Of a stretch of 16,690 nucleotides of DNA, positions 1 to 8,198 are shown in pieces. Under the pieces are notes generated by a model. The model had not been told where the DNA came from and searched no databases. It worked only from the letters and a program-made list of their open reading frames with translations. The DNA is from Pseudomonadaceae bacterium UBA836 (GTDB lineage: Bacteria; Pseudomonadota; Gammaproteobacteria; Pseudomonadales; Pseudomonadaceae), in contig DBHE01000121.1 of NCBI GenBank assembly GCA_002296055.1, forward strand, positions 1 to 16,690, written 5' to 3'. How positions within the stretch are numbered: the first letter of the stretch is position 1; the number at the start of each line of letters is the position of its first letter. Both the position numbers and the translations under genes were made by a program.

Positions 1-1
1 C

Positions 2-1198
2 CTGGACATCGGCACCTCCAAGGTAGTCGCGCTGGTCGGTGAGATCGGCTCGGACGGCGAGTTGGAGATCGTCGGTATCGGCTCGCATCCCTCGCGCGGA
101 CTTAAGAAAGGCGTGGTGGTCAACATCGAGTCGACCGTGCAGTCGATTCAGCGCGCCATTGAGGAAGCCGAGCTGATGGCCGGCTGCCAGATTCACTCGG
201 TGTACGCCGGCATCGCGGGCAATCACATCCGCAGCCTCAACTCGAACGGCATCGTCGCGATTCGCGATCGTGAGGTGGTCCAGGCTGATATCGAGCGGGT
301 ACTGGATGCGGGCCAAGCAGTTGCCATCCCGGCCGACCAGAAGGTGCTGCACATCCTGCCGCAGGAATACGTCATCGATAACCAGGAGGGCGTACGCGAG
401 CCGCTGGGCATGTCGGGCGTGCGTCTGGAAGCCAAGGTGCATCTGGTGACCTGCGCACTGAACGCCGTACAGAACATTGAAAAGTGCATCCGCCGCTGCG
501 GTCTGGAAGTCGAAGACGTGATCCTGGAGCAATTAGCCTCCAGCTACGCGGTGCTGACCGAGGATGAAAAAGAGCTGGGCGTCTGCCTAGTCGATGTTGG
601 CGGCGGCACCACCGACATCGCGATTTTCACCGAAGGTTCGATCCGTCACACCGCGGTGATTCCGATTGCCGGTGATCAGGTCACCAACGACATCGCCATG
701 GCGCTGCGTACACCGACCCAGTACGCCGAGGAAATCAAAATTCGCTACGCCTGCGCGCTGGCCAAGCTGGCCGGCCCGGAAGAGACCATCAAGGTACCGA
801 GCGTGGGTGAGCGCCCGCCGCGCGACCTGTCGCGCCAGGCGCTGGCGGAGGTGGTAGAGCCGCGCTACGACGAGCTGTTCACGCTGATTCAGGCAGAGCT
901 GCGCCGCTCCGGCTTCGAGGACATGATCCCTGCAGGCATCGTGCTCACCGGCGGCACAGCCAAAATGGAAGGCGCGATTGAGCTGGCCGAAGAGATCTTC
1001 CATATGCCGGTTCGCCTTGGCATGCCCCAGGAGTTCAAGGGGCTGACCGATGTGGTCCGCAACCCGATTTACGCCACCGGTGTTGGCCTGTTGCATTACG
1101 GCATCAAGCACCACGGTGAGCAGAGCTCTCAACCCGCTGACAGTAACAAGGCGTCGGTGGTCGAGCGTATGAAGAAGTGGTTCCAGGGCAACTTCTAG
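2..1198 (+). CDS. ftsA: Cell division protein FtsA, 5' end cut off
   Basis: Actin-like ATPase that anchors FtsZ filaments to the inner membrane and recruits later divisome proteins. The frame is open from base 2, before any start, and reads LDIGTSKVVALVGE, the FtsA phosphate-1 motif; roughly 15-20 N-terminal residues lie outside the window. The visible 398 codons plus these fit the usual length of a little over 410 residues. A second nucleotide-binding motif, VDVGGGTTDIAIF, lies near 592-630. The C-terminus, VVERMKKWFQGNF, has the look of the amphipathic membrane-targeting helix of the family. The TAG stop is at 1196-1198, 93 bases before ftsZ on the same strand, as usual in the dcw cluster. 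Identity is from family recognition and the ftsZ neighbour; I am very sure of it. Confidence 0.97.
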   Translation: MDIGTSKVVALVGEIGSDGELEIVGIGSHPSRGLKKGVVVNIESTVQSIQRAIEEAELMAGCQIHSVYAGIAGNHIRSLNSNGIVAIRDREVVQADIERVLDAGQAVAIPADQKVLHILPQEYVIDNQEGVREPLGMSGVRLEAKVHLVTCALNAVQNIEKCIRRCGLEVEDVILEQLASSYAVLTEDEKELGVCLVDVGGGTTDIAIFTEGSIRHTAVIPIAGDQVTNDIAMALRTPTQYAEEIKIRYACALAKLAGPEETIKVPSVGERPPRDLSRQALAEVVEPRYDELFTLIQAELRRSGFEDMIPAGIVLTGGTAKMEGAIELAEEIFHMPVRLGMPQEFKGLTDVVRNPIYATGVGLLHYGIKHHGEQSSQPADSNKASVVERMKKWFQGNF

Positions 1199-1221
1199 TT
1201 AAGTTGCCCACAGCAAACAGA

Positions 1222-1235
1222 CCCGCCAAAGCGGG
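1222..1235 (+). other. Small hairpin between ftsA and ftsZ
   Basis: CCCGC (1222-1226) and GCGGG (1231-1235) pair around a CAAA loop. The stem is only 5 bp and no T-run follows, so it is not a convincing terminator. It may slow ribosomes or RNase between ftsA and ftsZ, or mean nothing. Confidence 0.35.
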
Positions 1236-1247
1236 CATAACGCAGTA

Positions 1248-1268
1248 AACGAAACGACAACGAAACGA
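1248..1268 (+). repeat. Tandem 10-mer in the ftsZ leader
   Basis: AACGAAACGA occurs at 1248-1257 and again at 1259-1268, an 11-base period, just before the ftsZ ribosome binding site (AAGGAG, 1279-1284). The stretch is A-rich and unlikely to fold, which would leave the ftsZ initiation region open. The function is inferred. Confidence 0.5.
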
Positions 1269-1291
1269 AAAGTAATTCAAGGAGAAAGGCC

Positions 1292-2461
1292 ATGTTCGAA
1301 CTGATCGATAACGTTCCGCAGAACGCAGTAATCAAAGTCGTCGGCGTTGGTGGCGGTGGCGGTAACGCCCTGCAGCACATGGTGGTCAACAATGTCGAAG
1401 GCGTTGACTTCATTTGTGCCAACACTGATGCCCAGGCACTGAAAAACGTCAGCGCGCGCACCGTGCTGCAGCTGGGCTCCGGCGTCACCAAGGGTCTGGG
1501 CGCTGGCGCCAACCCGCTGATCGGCCGTGAGGCAGCTATCGAAGATCGCGAGCGCATTGCTGAAGTGCTGCAGGGCTCCGACATGGTGTTCATTACCGCT
1601 GGCATGGGTGGTGGTACTGGCACCGGTGCTGCGCCGATCGTTGCTGAAGTGGCGCGCGAAATGGGTATCCTGACCGTCGCTGTGGTCACCAAGCCCTTCC
1701 CGTTTGAAGGTCGCAAGCGCCTGCAGGTTGCGGAAGAGGGTATCCGTGAGCTGAGCCAGCACGTTGACTCGCTGATCACCATTCCGAACGAAAAGCTGCT
1801 GACCGTACTGGGCAAAGACGCCAGTCTGCTGGCCGCCTTCAGCAAGGCGAACGACGTACTGCTGGGTGCGGTGCAGGGTATTGCTGACCTGATCATGCGC
1901 CCGGGTATGATCAACGTCGACTTCGCCGACGTGAAAACTGTCATGAGCGAAATGGGTATGGCAATGATGGGTACTGGTCACGCCAGCGGCCCGAATCGTG
2001 CCCGCGAGGCGGCCGAGGCGGCTATCCGCAGCCCGCTGCTCGAAGACGTCAACCTGATGGGTGCCCGCGGTATTCTGGTCAACATCACTGCTGGTCCTGA
2101 CCTGTCTCTGGGCGAGTTCTCCGAAGTGGGTAGCACCGTTGAGGAGTTTGCTTCCGAGTCTGCGACTGTTGTAGTGGGTACCGTTATCGACCCCGAGCTG
2201 CGCGACGAACTGCGCGTTACCGTGGTCGCCACTGGTCTGGGTGCCCGTGAAAAGCCGGTCAAGGTCGTCGACAATACCGCTGCTGCGGCGGCACCGGTTG
2301 CGCGTCAGCCAGAGGCCGGTGCGCCGAACTACCGTGACCTGGATCGCCCGACTGTGATGCGTAACCAGCCGTCCGGCAGCGCTGCCGCGCGTCTGAGCCA
2401 GCCGGCGGACGATCTCGATTACCTGGATATCCCGGCCTTCCTGCGTCGTCAGGCCGATTGA
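1292..2461 (+). CDS. ftsZ: Cell division GTPase FtsZ
   Basis: Tubulin-like GTPase that polymerises into the Z ring at midcell and directs division. The 389 residues match the usual Pseudomonas length. Visible motifs are the glycine-rich N-terminal nucleotide site (VGVGGGGGNAL, about 17-27), the tubulin signature GGGTGTG (106-112) followed by AAP, the T7 synergy loop NVDFAD (208-213) that completes the neighbour's active site, a variable linker rich in Ala/Pro (about 317-370), and the conserved C-terminal peptide DYLDIPAFLRRQ, which binds FtsA and ZipA. The ATG is set by a strong AAGGAG seven bases upstream. It follows ftsA on the same strand and is probably cotranscribed with it. Nothing unusual is seen. 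Confidence 0.99.
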   Translation: MFELIDNVPQNAVIKVVGVGGGGGNALQHMVVNNVEGVDFICANTDAQALKNVSARTVLQLGSGVTKGLGAGANPLIGREAAIEDRERIAEVLQGSDMVFITAGMGGGTGTGAAPIVAEVAREMGILTVAVVTKPFPFEGRKRLQVAEEGIRELSQHVDSLITIPNEKLLTVLGKDASLLAAFSKANDVLLGAVQGIADLIMRPGMINVDFADVKTVMSEMGMAMMGTGHASGPNRAREAAEAAIRSPLLEDVNLMGARGILVNITAGPDLSLGEFSEVGSTVEEFASESATVVVGTVIDPELRDELRVTVVATGLGAREKPVKVVDNTAAAAAPVARQPEAGAPNYRDLDRPTVMRNQPSGSAAARLSQPADDLDYLDIPAFLRRQAD

Positions 2462-2492
2462 TTCGGTTAATCGAAGGCATAGGGCCAATTGG

Positions 2493-2521
2493 TATTCATC
2501 AAAAGCGGTCTTTGCTATGAT
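2493..2521 (+). promoter_or_regulatory. Candidate sigma-70 promoter of lpxC
   Basis: TATGAT at 2516-2521 is a good -10 box. At a 17-base spacing lies TATTCA (2493-2498), a weak -35 sharing three of six bases with the consensus. It sits in the 107-base ftsZ-lpxC gap, about 50 bases before the lpxC start, so lpxC may be made partly independently of the dcw cluster. The call rests on sequence alone. Confidence 0.5.
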
Positions 2522-2568
2522 GCACGCCAATTTATCGAGGGTTTTTCGCAACCAGAGCGGAAGCAAAC

Positions 2569-3480
2569 ATGATCAGACAACGCACACTGAAGAACGTCAT
2601 CCGGGCAACCGGTGTAGGTCTGCATTCGGGTGAGAAGGTGTACCTCACCCTCAAGCCGGCGCCGATTGACACGGGTATCATGTTCCGTCGCGTGGATCTC
2701 GACCCTGTGGTCGAGATCCCGGGTAAAGCCTTGTGCGTCGGCGAGACGACCATGTCCACCACTCTCGTTCACGAGGGTGTCAAGGTGGATACGGTTGAGC
2801 ACCTGATGTCTGCCATGGCCGGTCTGGGTATCGATAACGCCTATGTCGAGTTGAGTGCGCCGGAAGTTCCGATCATGGACGGTAGCGCTGGTCCCTTCGT
2901 GTTCCTGATCCAGTCGGCGGGTATCGCCGAGCAGGATGCAGCCAAGCAGTTCATCCGCATCAAGCGAGAAGTAACTGTCGAAGAGGACGGTAAAACTGCC
3001 ACTTTTGTGCCGTTTGAGGGCTTTAAGGTCAGCCTGGGTATCGACTTCGACCATCCGGTATTCCGGGGTCGCAGCCAGTACGCAAGTGTCGACTTCTCAA
3101 GCACCTCTTTCGTCAAGGAAGTCAGCCGAGCGCGTACCTTTGGTTTTATGCGTGATATCGAGTACCTGCGTTCGCAGAACCTGGCGCTCGGTGGCAGCGT
3201 CGATAACGCTATTGTGGTCGATGAGTACCGCGTGCTTAATGAAGACGGTCTGCGCTATGAAGACGAGTTTGTGCGCCACAAGATCCTGGACGCCATCGGT
3301 GACCTCTACCTGCTGGGCAAAAGTCTGGTTGGTGAGTTCCGCGGCTACAAGTCCGGTCATGGGCTGAATAACAAGCTGCTGCGAGCGTTGCTGGCCACCC
3401 CTGATGCCTGGGAGGTCGTGACCTTTGATGACGCCGGTACTGCGCCGATTTCCTTTATGCGCCCGGCAACCGCTGTATGA
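2569..3480 (+). CDS. lpxC: UDP-3-O-acyl-N-acetylglucosamine deacetylase LpxC
   Basis: Zinc amidase of the committed step of lipid A synthesis: it removes acetate from UDP-3-O-acyl-GlcNAc in the cytosol. At 303 residues it has the normal length. The zinc ligands are in place: H78 in TVEHLMSA, and H237 and D241 in [10 protein letters not shown]77 is the probable catalytic base and H264 in KSGHG the catalytic histidine. The duplicated two-domain fold is covered end to end. The ATG follows a moderate ribosome site (GCGGAAG, 2557-2563). The gene is last in the dcw cluster and is followed by a strong terminator. No anomaly is seen. Confidence 0.99.
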   Translation: MIRQRTLKNVIRATGVGLHSGEKVYLTLKPAPIDTGIMFRRVDLDPVVEIPGKALCVGETTMSTTLVHEGVKVDTVEHLMSAMAGLGIDNAYVELSAPEVPIMDGSAGPFVFLIQSAGIAEQDAAKQFIRIKREVTVEEDGKTATFVPFEGFKVSLGIDFDHPVFRGRSQYASVDFSSTSFVKEVSRARTFGFMRDIEYLRSQNLALGGSVDNAIVVDEYRVLNEDGLRYEDEFVRHKILDAIGDLYLLGKSLVGEFRGYKSGHGLNNKLLRALLATPDAWEVVTFDDAGTAPISFMRPATAV

Positions 3481-3521
3481 GGGCCTGAGCCCACACCTTT
3501 CTCGTTTCGTTGTACTTTTTT

Positions 3522-3551
3522 ACGGCCACCCTTGGGTGGCCGTTTTCTTTT
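3522..3551 (+). terminator. Rho-independent terminator after lpxC
   Basis: ACGGCCACC (3522-3530) pairs with GGTGGCCGT (3535-3543) around CTTG, followed by TTTCTTTT. It is a 9-bp GC-rich stem with a T-rich tail 41 bases after the lpxC stop, and it ends the dcw cluster transcript before the oppositely oriented dciA. Confidence 0.9.
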
Positions 3552-3603
3552 GCTGTTACTGCTTAGCAACCGCGATTGTGAAAACCGTGCAGCGTGCGTT
3601 GAC

Positions 3604-4056
3604 TCAGTCGCCCCGATGGTGGCGAGCCAGACGCTCAAGCGCGGCCTTTAAGTCAGGGTCTTCCACGTGTTCGGCGGTTTCTTGCAGGCTGCTGGAGGCA
3701 ACCTGTGAGCGTGGCATTATGCGAACGGGTGGTTCTTTTTTGACCAGTGGTGGTTGTACCCGGCAGTGGATTTTCGTTAAGGTGGCGAATTCGTTGAACG
3801 CCTGTAACTGTCGAATCAGCCTTTTTTGCTGATAACGCAAACGGGTCGCCCATTGGCTGCTGCTGACCACCAAACGCAGTGTGCCTCCTTCCAGGGCCGC
3901 CACATGGCAGTGCGTACGTGCTGCCGGCTCAAGTCTCGACTCAAAAAGGGTCTGCAGGCGTTCGATCTGACGTGATTTTTCCAGCAGCGCCTTGAGGGTG
4001 CTGTTGGTACGTAACAGGTCGGTTGGTCGACGTGCATCCAGTGGACGGAATGCCAT
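3604..4056 (-). CDS. dciA: DciA-family (DUF721) helicase-loader protein
   Basis: DciA is the ancestral loader/operator of the replicative helicase DnaB in bacteria that lack DnaC. The 150-residue product fits the family, and the position between lpxC and the divergent M23 gene is that of the P. aeruginosa homologue (PA4405, from memory). The N-terminal part (about 1-100) reads as the KH-like DUF721 domain: LEPAARTHCHVAALEGGTLRLVV is the central strand region, followed by the typical SSQWATRLRYQQKRLIRQL helix with its W...L pattern. The C-terminal 50 residues are polar and probably disordered, as in other DciA proteins. The ATG start (CAT at 4054-4056 on the plus strand) lacks a clear ribosome site. 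The gene is convergent with lpxC and divergent from the peptidase gene. Confidence 0.85.
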   Translation of the reverse strand: MAFRPLDARRPTDLLRTNSTLKALLEKSRQIERLQTLFESRLEPAARTHCHVAALEGGTLRLVVSSSQWATRLRYQQKRLIRQLQAFNEFATLTKIHCRVQPPLVKKEPPVRIMPRSQVASSSLQETAEHVEDPDLKAALERLARHHRGD

Positions 4057-4138
4057 AGGGGTGGGTGCCAGCCAGGGAGTGATTGAGCGGCCATGCTACC
4101 AGAACAGAACCGCCGCCAATAATGTTTGGGGTTGCTAT
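4057..4138. promoter_or_regulatory. Divergent spacer between dciA and the M23 gene
   Basis: The 82 bases separate two divergent starts and must hold promoter activity for at least one of them. I see no convincing -35/-10 pair on either strand; the AT-rich stretch around 4115-4156 is the best place to look. Confidence 0.35.
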
Positions 4139-5095
4139 TTGAATATTATCATTTTGACCGGGCGCCACGGCGCGTCGCGGACAGTCACACTGGGGGCGCC
4201 GTGGGTGGCTGCAGGCATTAGCCTGTTGCTGGCGTTGCCGCTTGTCGCTTCACTTGTGACCTGGCAGCTGCTTGGAGGTTCCGCAGAGGGCGCCTCGGCA
4301 GATATCGCCGCAGTGCCGGCTTGGCAGGAAGCGCTGCAGGATTATGAGGTCGACCCCTTGCTGGAGGATGACGGCACCCAGGCGCAGATTGAGCGGATGA
4401 GTCAGCAGCTAGCCCGCTTGCAGATGCGCTTGACCCGTCTGGATGCCTTGGGCGAGCGTCTGACCGAACTCGGCGAGTTTAGTGATGGCGAGTTTGACTT
4501 TGGTGCCGAGGCAGATTTCAGTCTCAACTCAGAGCTGGAGCCCGGCATGGGTGGGCCTGAGCTGCGTGATGATGACCTTAGCTACAACGCCCCGGACCTG
4601 CAAAGTTTGATCGAGCAGTTGTCTGCGCAGGTCGACAACCGCACGCAGCAGTTGCAGTTGTTGGAAGATCTGATGGTCAGCCGGCAGACTGATGTTGCTG
4701 CGGCGCTGGACTTCGTTCCGGTTTCTGCTGGGCACATATCATCCGGCTTTGGCCGCCGGACCGACCCTATTACCGGTCGCTTCTCTATTCACAGTGGTCT
4801 GGATTTCGCCGCGCCGCGTGGCACGCCGATTCATGCGGTTGGTGCTGGTGTTGTCACCTTCTCTGGCCGTAACGGCGCCTACGGCAACATGGTTGAAATC
4901 AGTCACGGCAATGGCCTGAAAACCCGGTACGCCCATGCTTCCGTGCTCAAGGTGAGCAAAGGCGATCTGGTGCAGAAAGGCCAAGAAATTGCCGCTGTTG
5001 GTAGTACCGGTCGCTCGACTGGCGCGCACTTGCATCTGGAAGTGTATCGCAACGGCATGGCCGTAAACCCGGCCCGCTACCTGGCATTGAAATAA
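4139..5095 (+). CDS. Membrane-anchored M23 (LytM-type) metallopeptidase
   Basis: Probable periplasmic peptidoglycan endopeptidase or amidase activator. I chose the TTG at 4139 because the frame further upstream (in-frame ATG at 3992) runs through dciA on the other strand and does not look like protein; this gives 318 residues starting MNIIILTGRHG. A membrane segment follows (about 20-45), then a coiled-coil region (about 80-112 and 152-185) and an acidic linker. The M23 domain fills 195-318. All zinc and catalytic residues are visible: H218 and D222 in HSGLDFAAP, and H297 and H299 in AHLHLEVYRNG. It is therefore probably active, unlike degenerate EnvC/NlpD proteins. It sits between dciA and secA, like PA4404 of P. 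aeruginosa. The substrate is not known from sequence, and the start codon is the weakest part of the call. Confidence 0.9.
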   Translation: MNIIILTGRHGASRTVTLGAPWVAAGISLLLALPLVASLVTWQLLGGSAEGASADIAAVPAWQEALQDYEVDPLLEDDGTQAQIERMSQQLARLQMRLTRLDALGERLTELGEFSDGEFDFGAEADFSLNSELEPGMGGPELRDDDLSYNAPDLQSLIEQLSAQVDNRTQQLQLLEDLMVSRQTDVAAALDFVPVSAGHISSGFGRRTDPITGRFSIHSGLDFAAPRGTPIHAVGAGVVTFSGRNGAYGNMVEISHGNGLKTRYAHASVLKVSKGDLVQKGQEIAAVGSTGRSTGAHLHLEVYRNGMAVNPARYLALK

Positions 5096-5116
5096 CCTCC
5101 TGCCACCCCCATCAAG

Positions 5117-5180
5117 AAAGCACCGGGTTATTCCACACGTCCAGAGTGGATGCGGAATAACTCGGTGCTTTGTTGTTTTC
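5117..5180 (+). terminator. Long hairpin terminator between the M23 gene and secA
   Basis: AAAGCACCGGGTTATTCC (5117-5134) pairs over 18 bases with 5154-5171, with a single G-T wobble, around a 19-base loop, and GTTGTTTTC follows. The loop can form a second small pairing (TCCAC 5132-5136 with GTGGA 5146-5150). It lies 21 bases after the peptidase stop and reads as its terminator. The stem is longer than usual. Confidence 0.8.
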
Positions 5181-5230
5181 ACTCGGCCTTCGTCTGTGTT
5201 GTTGTGACGAGGGCCGCGCCGGTCGCGCGG

Positions 5231-5260
5231 TTTAATGTGCGGCAGAAATCAGAGTAGAAT
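5231..5260 (+). promoter_or_regulatory. Candidate secA promoter
   Basis: TAGAAT (5255-5260) is a fair -10 box. TTTAAT (5231-5236) stands 18 bases upstream as a weak -35. This would give a leader of roughly 65-70 bases before the secA ATG. It lies after the long hairpin, consistent with secA having its own promoter. I see no SecM-like arrest ORF in this leader. Confidence 0.4.
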
Positions 5261-5333
5261 GCCTTTTTTCAGTGCTGGTCCGGGCTGCACGGGACTGGGC
5301 TCGCCAACCCTTACATGGATAATTAAGCCGATT

Positions 5334-8066
5334 ATGTTTGCGCCGTTAGTCAGAAAGCTGTTGGGAAGCAAGAACGATCGTGAATTGAAGCGCATGGGCA
5401 AGGTGGTTGTCGCCATCAATGCTCTGGAGGAGAGCTTGAATGCACTGAGCGACGAACAGTTAACGGCGAAAACCGCAGAGTTTAAGCAGCGCCTAGCCGA
5501 TGGCGCGACTCTAGATCAATTGCTGCCCGAGGCGTTTGCAGTGGTTCGCGAAGCCAGTAAGCGGGTAATGGGTATGCGCCACTTCGACGTCCAGTTGATT
5601 GGTGGCATGACCTTGCATGAAGGCAAGATCGCCGAGATGAAAACCGGTGAGGGCAAAACCCTGGTGGCGACCCTGCCCGTTTATCTCAATGCGCTGGCCG
5701 GTAAGGGTGTACACGTAGTTACCGTCAACGATTACCTAGCCAGTCGTGACGCTAACACCATGCGCCCGCTCTATGAGTTTCTAGGTATGAGCGTTGGCGT
5801 TGTCGTACCTCAGCAGGACCCGCAGCACAAGCGCGCTGCCTATCAGTGCGATATCACCTACGGCACCAATAACGAGCTGGGCTTTGATTACCTGCGCGAC
5901 AACATGGCGTTCCGACTGGAGGACAAATTCCAGCGCGAGCCCTATTTCGCCGTAGTCGATGAGGTTGACTCGATTCTTATCGACGAGGCCCGTACGCCCC
6001 TGATCATTTCCGGCCCGGCGGAAGACAGCTCCCAGCTGTATGCGGCGATCAACAAGCTGATTCCGCAGCTGAAGCGCGGTCAGGCTGCTGAAGAGGGCGT
6101 CGAGGCAGTTGATGGCCATTACCTGATCGACGAGAAGGCGCGTCAGGTTGAGCTGACCGAGAGCGGTCACCAGTTTATCGAAGACCTGCTGGTGCGCGAG
6201 AAGCTGCTGAATGAGGGCGACAGTCTTTACGCCGCGCAAAACCTCGGTCTGCTGCATCACGTTAACTCCGCGCTGCGTGCCCACACCCTGTTCCATCGCA
6301 ACGTCGAATACATCGTACAGAACAACCAGGTGCTGCTGGTGGACGAGCACACCGGGCGCACCATGCCTGGGCGTCGCCTGTCCGAGGGTCTGCATCAGGC
6401 CATCGAAGCGAAGGAGGGCCTGCAGATCCAGGCCGAGAGTCAGACGCTGGCCTCCACCACCTTCCAGAACTACTTCCGGCTGTATCAGAAGCTCGCTGGC
6501 ATGACTGGTACAGCAGATACGGAGGCCTTCGAGTTTCGGCAGATCTATGGTCTGGACGTGCTGGTTATCCCGACTAACAAGCCGATGGTGCGCAAGGACT
6601 ACAACGACCTGGTCTACCTCAGCATCGAAGAGAAATTTGCTGCGATTGTTACCGACATCAAGCACTGCATGGAGCAGGGGCGTCCGGTGCTGGTGGGTAC
6701 CGCATCCATCGAGTCATCCGAGGTGGTTGCGCAGTTACTGAACCGCGAAAAAGTGCCGCACAAGGTGCTGAACGCAAAGTTCCACGAGAAAGAAGCTGAA
6801 ATTGTGGCGCAGGCTGGTCGGCCTGGCGCGGTGACCATCGCTACCAATATGGCCGGTCGTGGTACTGACATTATCCTCGGTGGTAACTGGGAGGCCGAGG
6901 TGGCTGCCCTGGAGAACCCCACAGAGCAGCAGGTCGCGCAGATCAAAGACGAATGGCAGCTGCGTCATCAGCAGGTGCTGGAAGCCGGCGGCCTGCACAT
7001 CATTGCCTGCGAGCGCCACGAATCCCGCCGTATCGATAACCAGCTGCGTGGCCGTGCCGGCCGCCAAGGCGACCCGGGTTCCAGTCGCTTCTATCTGTCG
7101 CTGGAAGACAACCTGATGCGCATCTTTGCCTCTGACCGGGTGAAGAACTTCATGAAAGCGCTGGGTATGGAGAAGGGCGAGGCGATCGAGCACCGCATGG
7201 TCACCAACGCCATTGAAAAAGCGCAACGTAAGGTTGAAGGGCGCAACTTCGACATCCGTAAGCAATTGCTGGAATACGATGACGTTGCCAACGAGCAGCG
7301 TAAGGTGATTTACGGTCAACGTAATTCCATTCTGGCCAGTGAGTCGGTCGAGGAAACCATTGCAGCCATCCGTCAGGACGTGGTCAGCGATATGGTTGCC
7401 ATGCATATGCCGGCTGGCAGTCTGCCGGAGCAGTGGGATATCGACGGCCTTGAGAAGGCTCTGGCTGGCGAGCTGGGTCTGCACCTGCCGATCCAGCAAT
7501 GGCTGGATGAAGACGAGAGACTGCAAGAGCAGGGTGTCGCCGAGCGCGTTCTGGAGGCGTTGGTTGCAGCCTATCGCGAGAAGGAAGAGCTGGCCGGCGC
7601 CGAGGCTCTGCGTACCTTCGAAAAGCAGATGCTGCTGCGGGTGCTGGATGATCTCTGGAAAGAGCATCTGGCGACCATGGACCATCTGCGTCAGGGTATT
7701 CATCTGCGTGGCTATGCGCAGAAGAACCCCAAGCAGGAATACAAGCGCGAAGCCTTCAACTTGTTCCAGGAATTGCTGGAGACGCTTAAGCGCGACACTA
7801 TTCGTGTGTTGAGTCATGTCCAAGTGCGCCGTGAGGACCCGGCAGAGGAAGAGGCGCGTTTACGCCGCCAGGCCGAGGAGATGCAGCGTCGCATGCAGTT
7901 CAAGCATGAAGAAGTTAATGCTGTCGCGGCTGAGAGCGAGACGACAGAAGAGCCTCAGCAAGCCGCCGCGCCGCAAACCCGCGAAGGGCCAAAGGTTGGG
8001 CGCAACGATCCCTGTCCCTGTGGCTCTGGCAAGAAATACAAGCACTGTCACGGGCAGATAAGCTAA
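5334..8066 (+). CDS. secA: Preprotein translocase ATPase SecA
   Basis: Motor that drives unfolded preproteins through SecYEG. I start it at ATG 5334 ([16 protein letters not shown]), the conserved SecA N-terminus, giving 910 residues; an in-frame ATG at 5235 would add 33 residues of unrelated character. Walker A is MKTGEGKT (102-109), and the DEAD-like Walker B is [13 protein letters not shown] (about 207-219). The preprotein cross-linking domain, second nucleotide fold ([23 protein letters not shown]), helical scaffold and wing domains follow in order. The C-terminal zinc finger that binds SecB and phospholipid is complete: C894, C896, C905 and H906. The ribosome site is weak. The gene is probably transcribed alone. 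Confidence 0.99.
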   Translation: MFAPLVRKLLGSKNDRELKRMGKVVVAINALEESLNALSDEQLTAKTAEFKQRLADGATLDQLLPEAFAVVREASKRVMGMRHFDVQLIGGMTLHEGKIAEMKTGEGKTLVATLPVYLNALAGKGVHVVTVNDYLASRDANTMRPLYEFLGMSVGVVVPQQDPQHKRAAYQCDITYGTNNELGFDYLRDNMAFRLEDKFQREPYFAVVDEVDSILIDEARTPLIISGPAEDSSQLYAAINKLIPQLKRGQAAEEGVEAVDGHYLIDEKARQVELTESGHQFIEDLLVREKLLNEGDSLYAAQNLGLLHHVNSALRAHTLFHRNVEYIVQNNQVLLVDEHTGRTMPGRRLSEGLHQAIEAKEGLQIQAESQTLASTTFQNYFRLYQKLAGMTGTADTEAFEFRQIYGLDVLVIPTNKPMVRKDYNDLVYLSIEEKFAAIVTDIKHCMEQGRPVLVGTASIESSEVVAQLLNREKVPHKVLNAKFHEKEAEIVAQAGRPGAVTIATNMAGRGTDIILGGNWEAEVAALENPTEQQVAQIKDEWQLRHQQVLEAGGLHIIACERHESRRIDNQLRGRAGRQGDPGSSRFYLSLEDNLMRIFASDRVKNFMKALGMEKGEAIEHRMVTNAIEKAQRKVEGRNFDIRKQLLEYDDVANEQRKVIYGQRNSILASESVEETIAAIRQDVVSDMVAMHMPAGSLPEQWDIDGLEKALAGELGLHLPIQQWLDEDERLQEQGVAERVLEALVAAYREKEELAGAEALRTFEKQMLLRVLDDLWKEHLATMDHLRQGIHLRGYAQKNPKQEYKREAFNLFQELLETLKRDTIRVLSHVQVRREDPAEEEARLRRQAEEMQRRMQFKHEEVNAVAAESETTEEPQQAAAPQTREGPKVGRNDPCPCGSGKKYKHCHGQIS

Positions 8067-8078
8067 GCCTGAGAAGCA

Positions 8079-8169
8079 GCTGTAAGCTTCAAGCGGCAAG
8101 CTACAAGTTAAACCCGTTAACCCTCGGCTTTATAGTCGGGGGAATCTGTATGCTTTTGAAGCTTACAGC
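8079..8169. repeat. Inverted repeat filling the secA-argJ gap
   Basis: GCTGTAAGCTTCAA (8079-8092) is the exact reverse complement of TTGAAGCTTACAGC (8156-8169), 63 bases apart. Pairing extends inward by GC/GC with a two-base bulge. A smaller hairpin lies between them: CCCTCGGCT (8121-8129) against AGTCGGGGG (8134-8142), with two wobble pairs. The left arm continues into a run of AAGC/CAAG units that resembles the intergenic AAGCTTCAAGC-type repeats common in Pseudomonas. It could act as a terminator or RNA-stability element after secA, or be a decayed mobile repeat. Confidence 0.65.
8108..8136 (+). promoter_or_regulatory. Possible argJ promoter
   Basis: TTAAAC (8108-8113) and TATAGT (8131-8136) are separated by 17 bases, 62 bases before the argJ start. 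The -10 box is good and the -35 weak. The pair lies inside the inverted repeat, so folding of the RNA or DNA there could affect it. Confidence 0.35.
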
Positions 8170-8198
8170 CTCTCTCCCTCTTTTTTGGAGCGTCAAAC

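Noticed and set aside
1277..2566. A 429-codon open frame antisense to ftsZ
   Set aside because: It mirrors ftsZ codon by codon, has no ribosome site or recognisable domain, and ftsZ is certain. Long antisense frames are common in GC-rich genes.
3992..4138. N-terminal extension of the M23 peptidase gene from an in-frame ATG at 3992
   Set aside because: It would overlap the start of dciA on the other strand, adds 49 residues with no hydrophobic or family character, and would bury the membrane anchor.
5235..5333. Extension of SecA upstream to an ATG at 5235
   Set aside because: SecA proteins begin MFxxLVRKLxGSKNDR, and the added residues are unlike any SecA. The ATG lies in the promoter region.
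5181..5333. SecM-like translation arrest ORF before secA
   Set aside because: No short ORF with a ribosome site and arrest-like motif was found in the leader.
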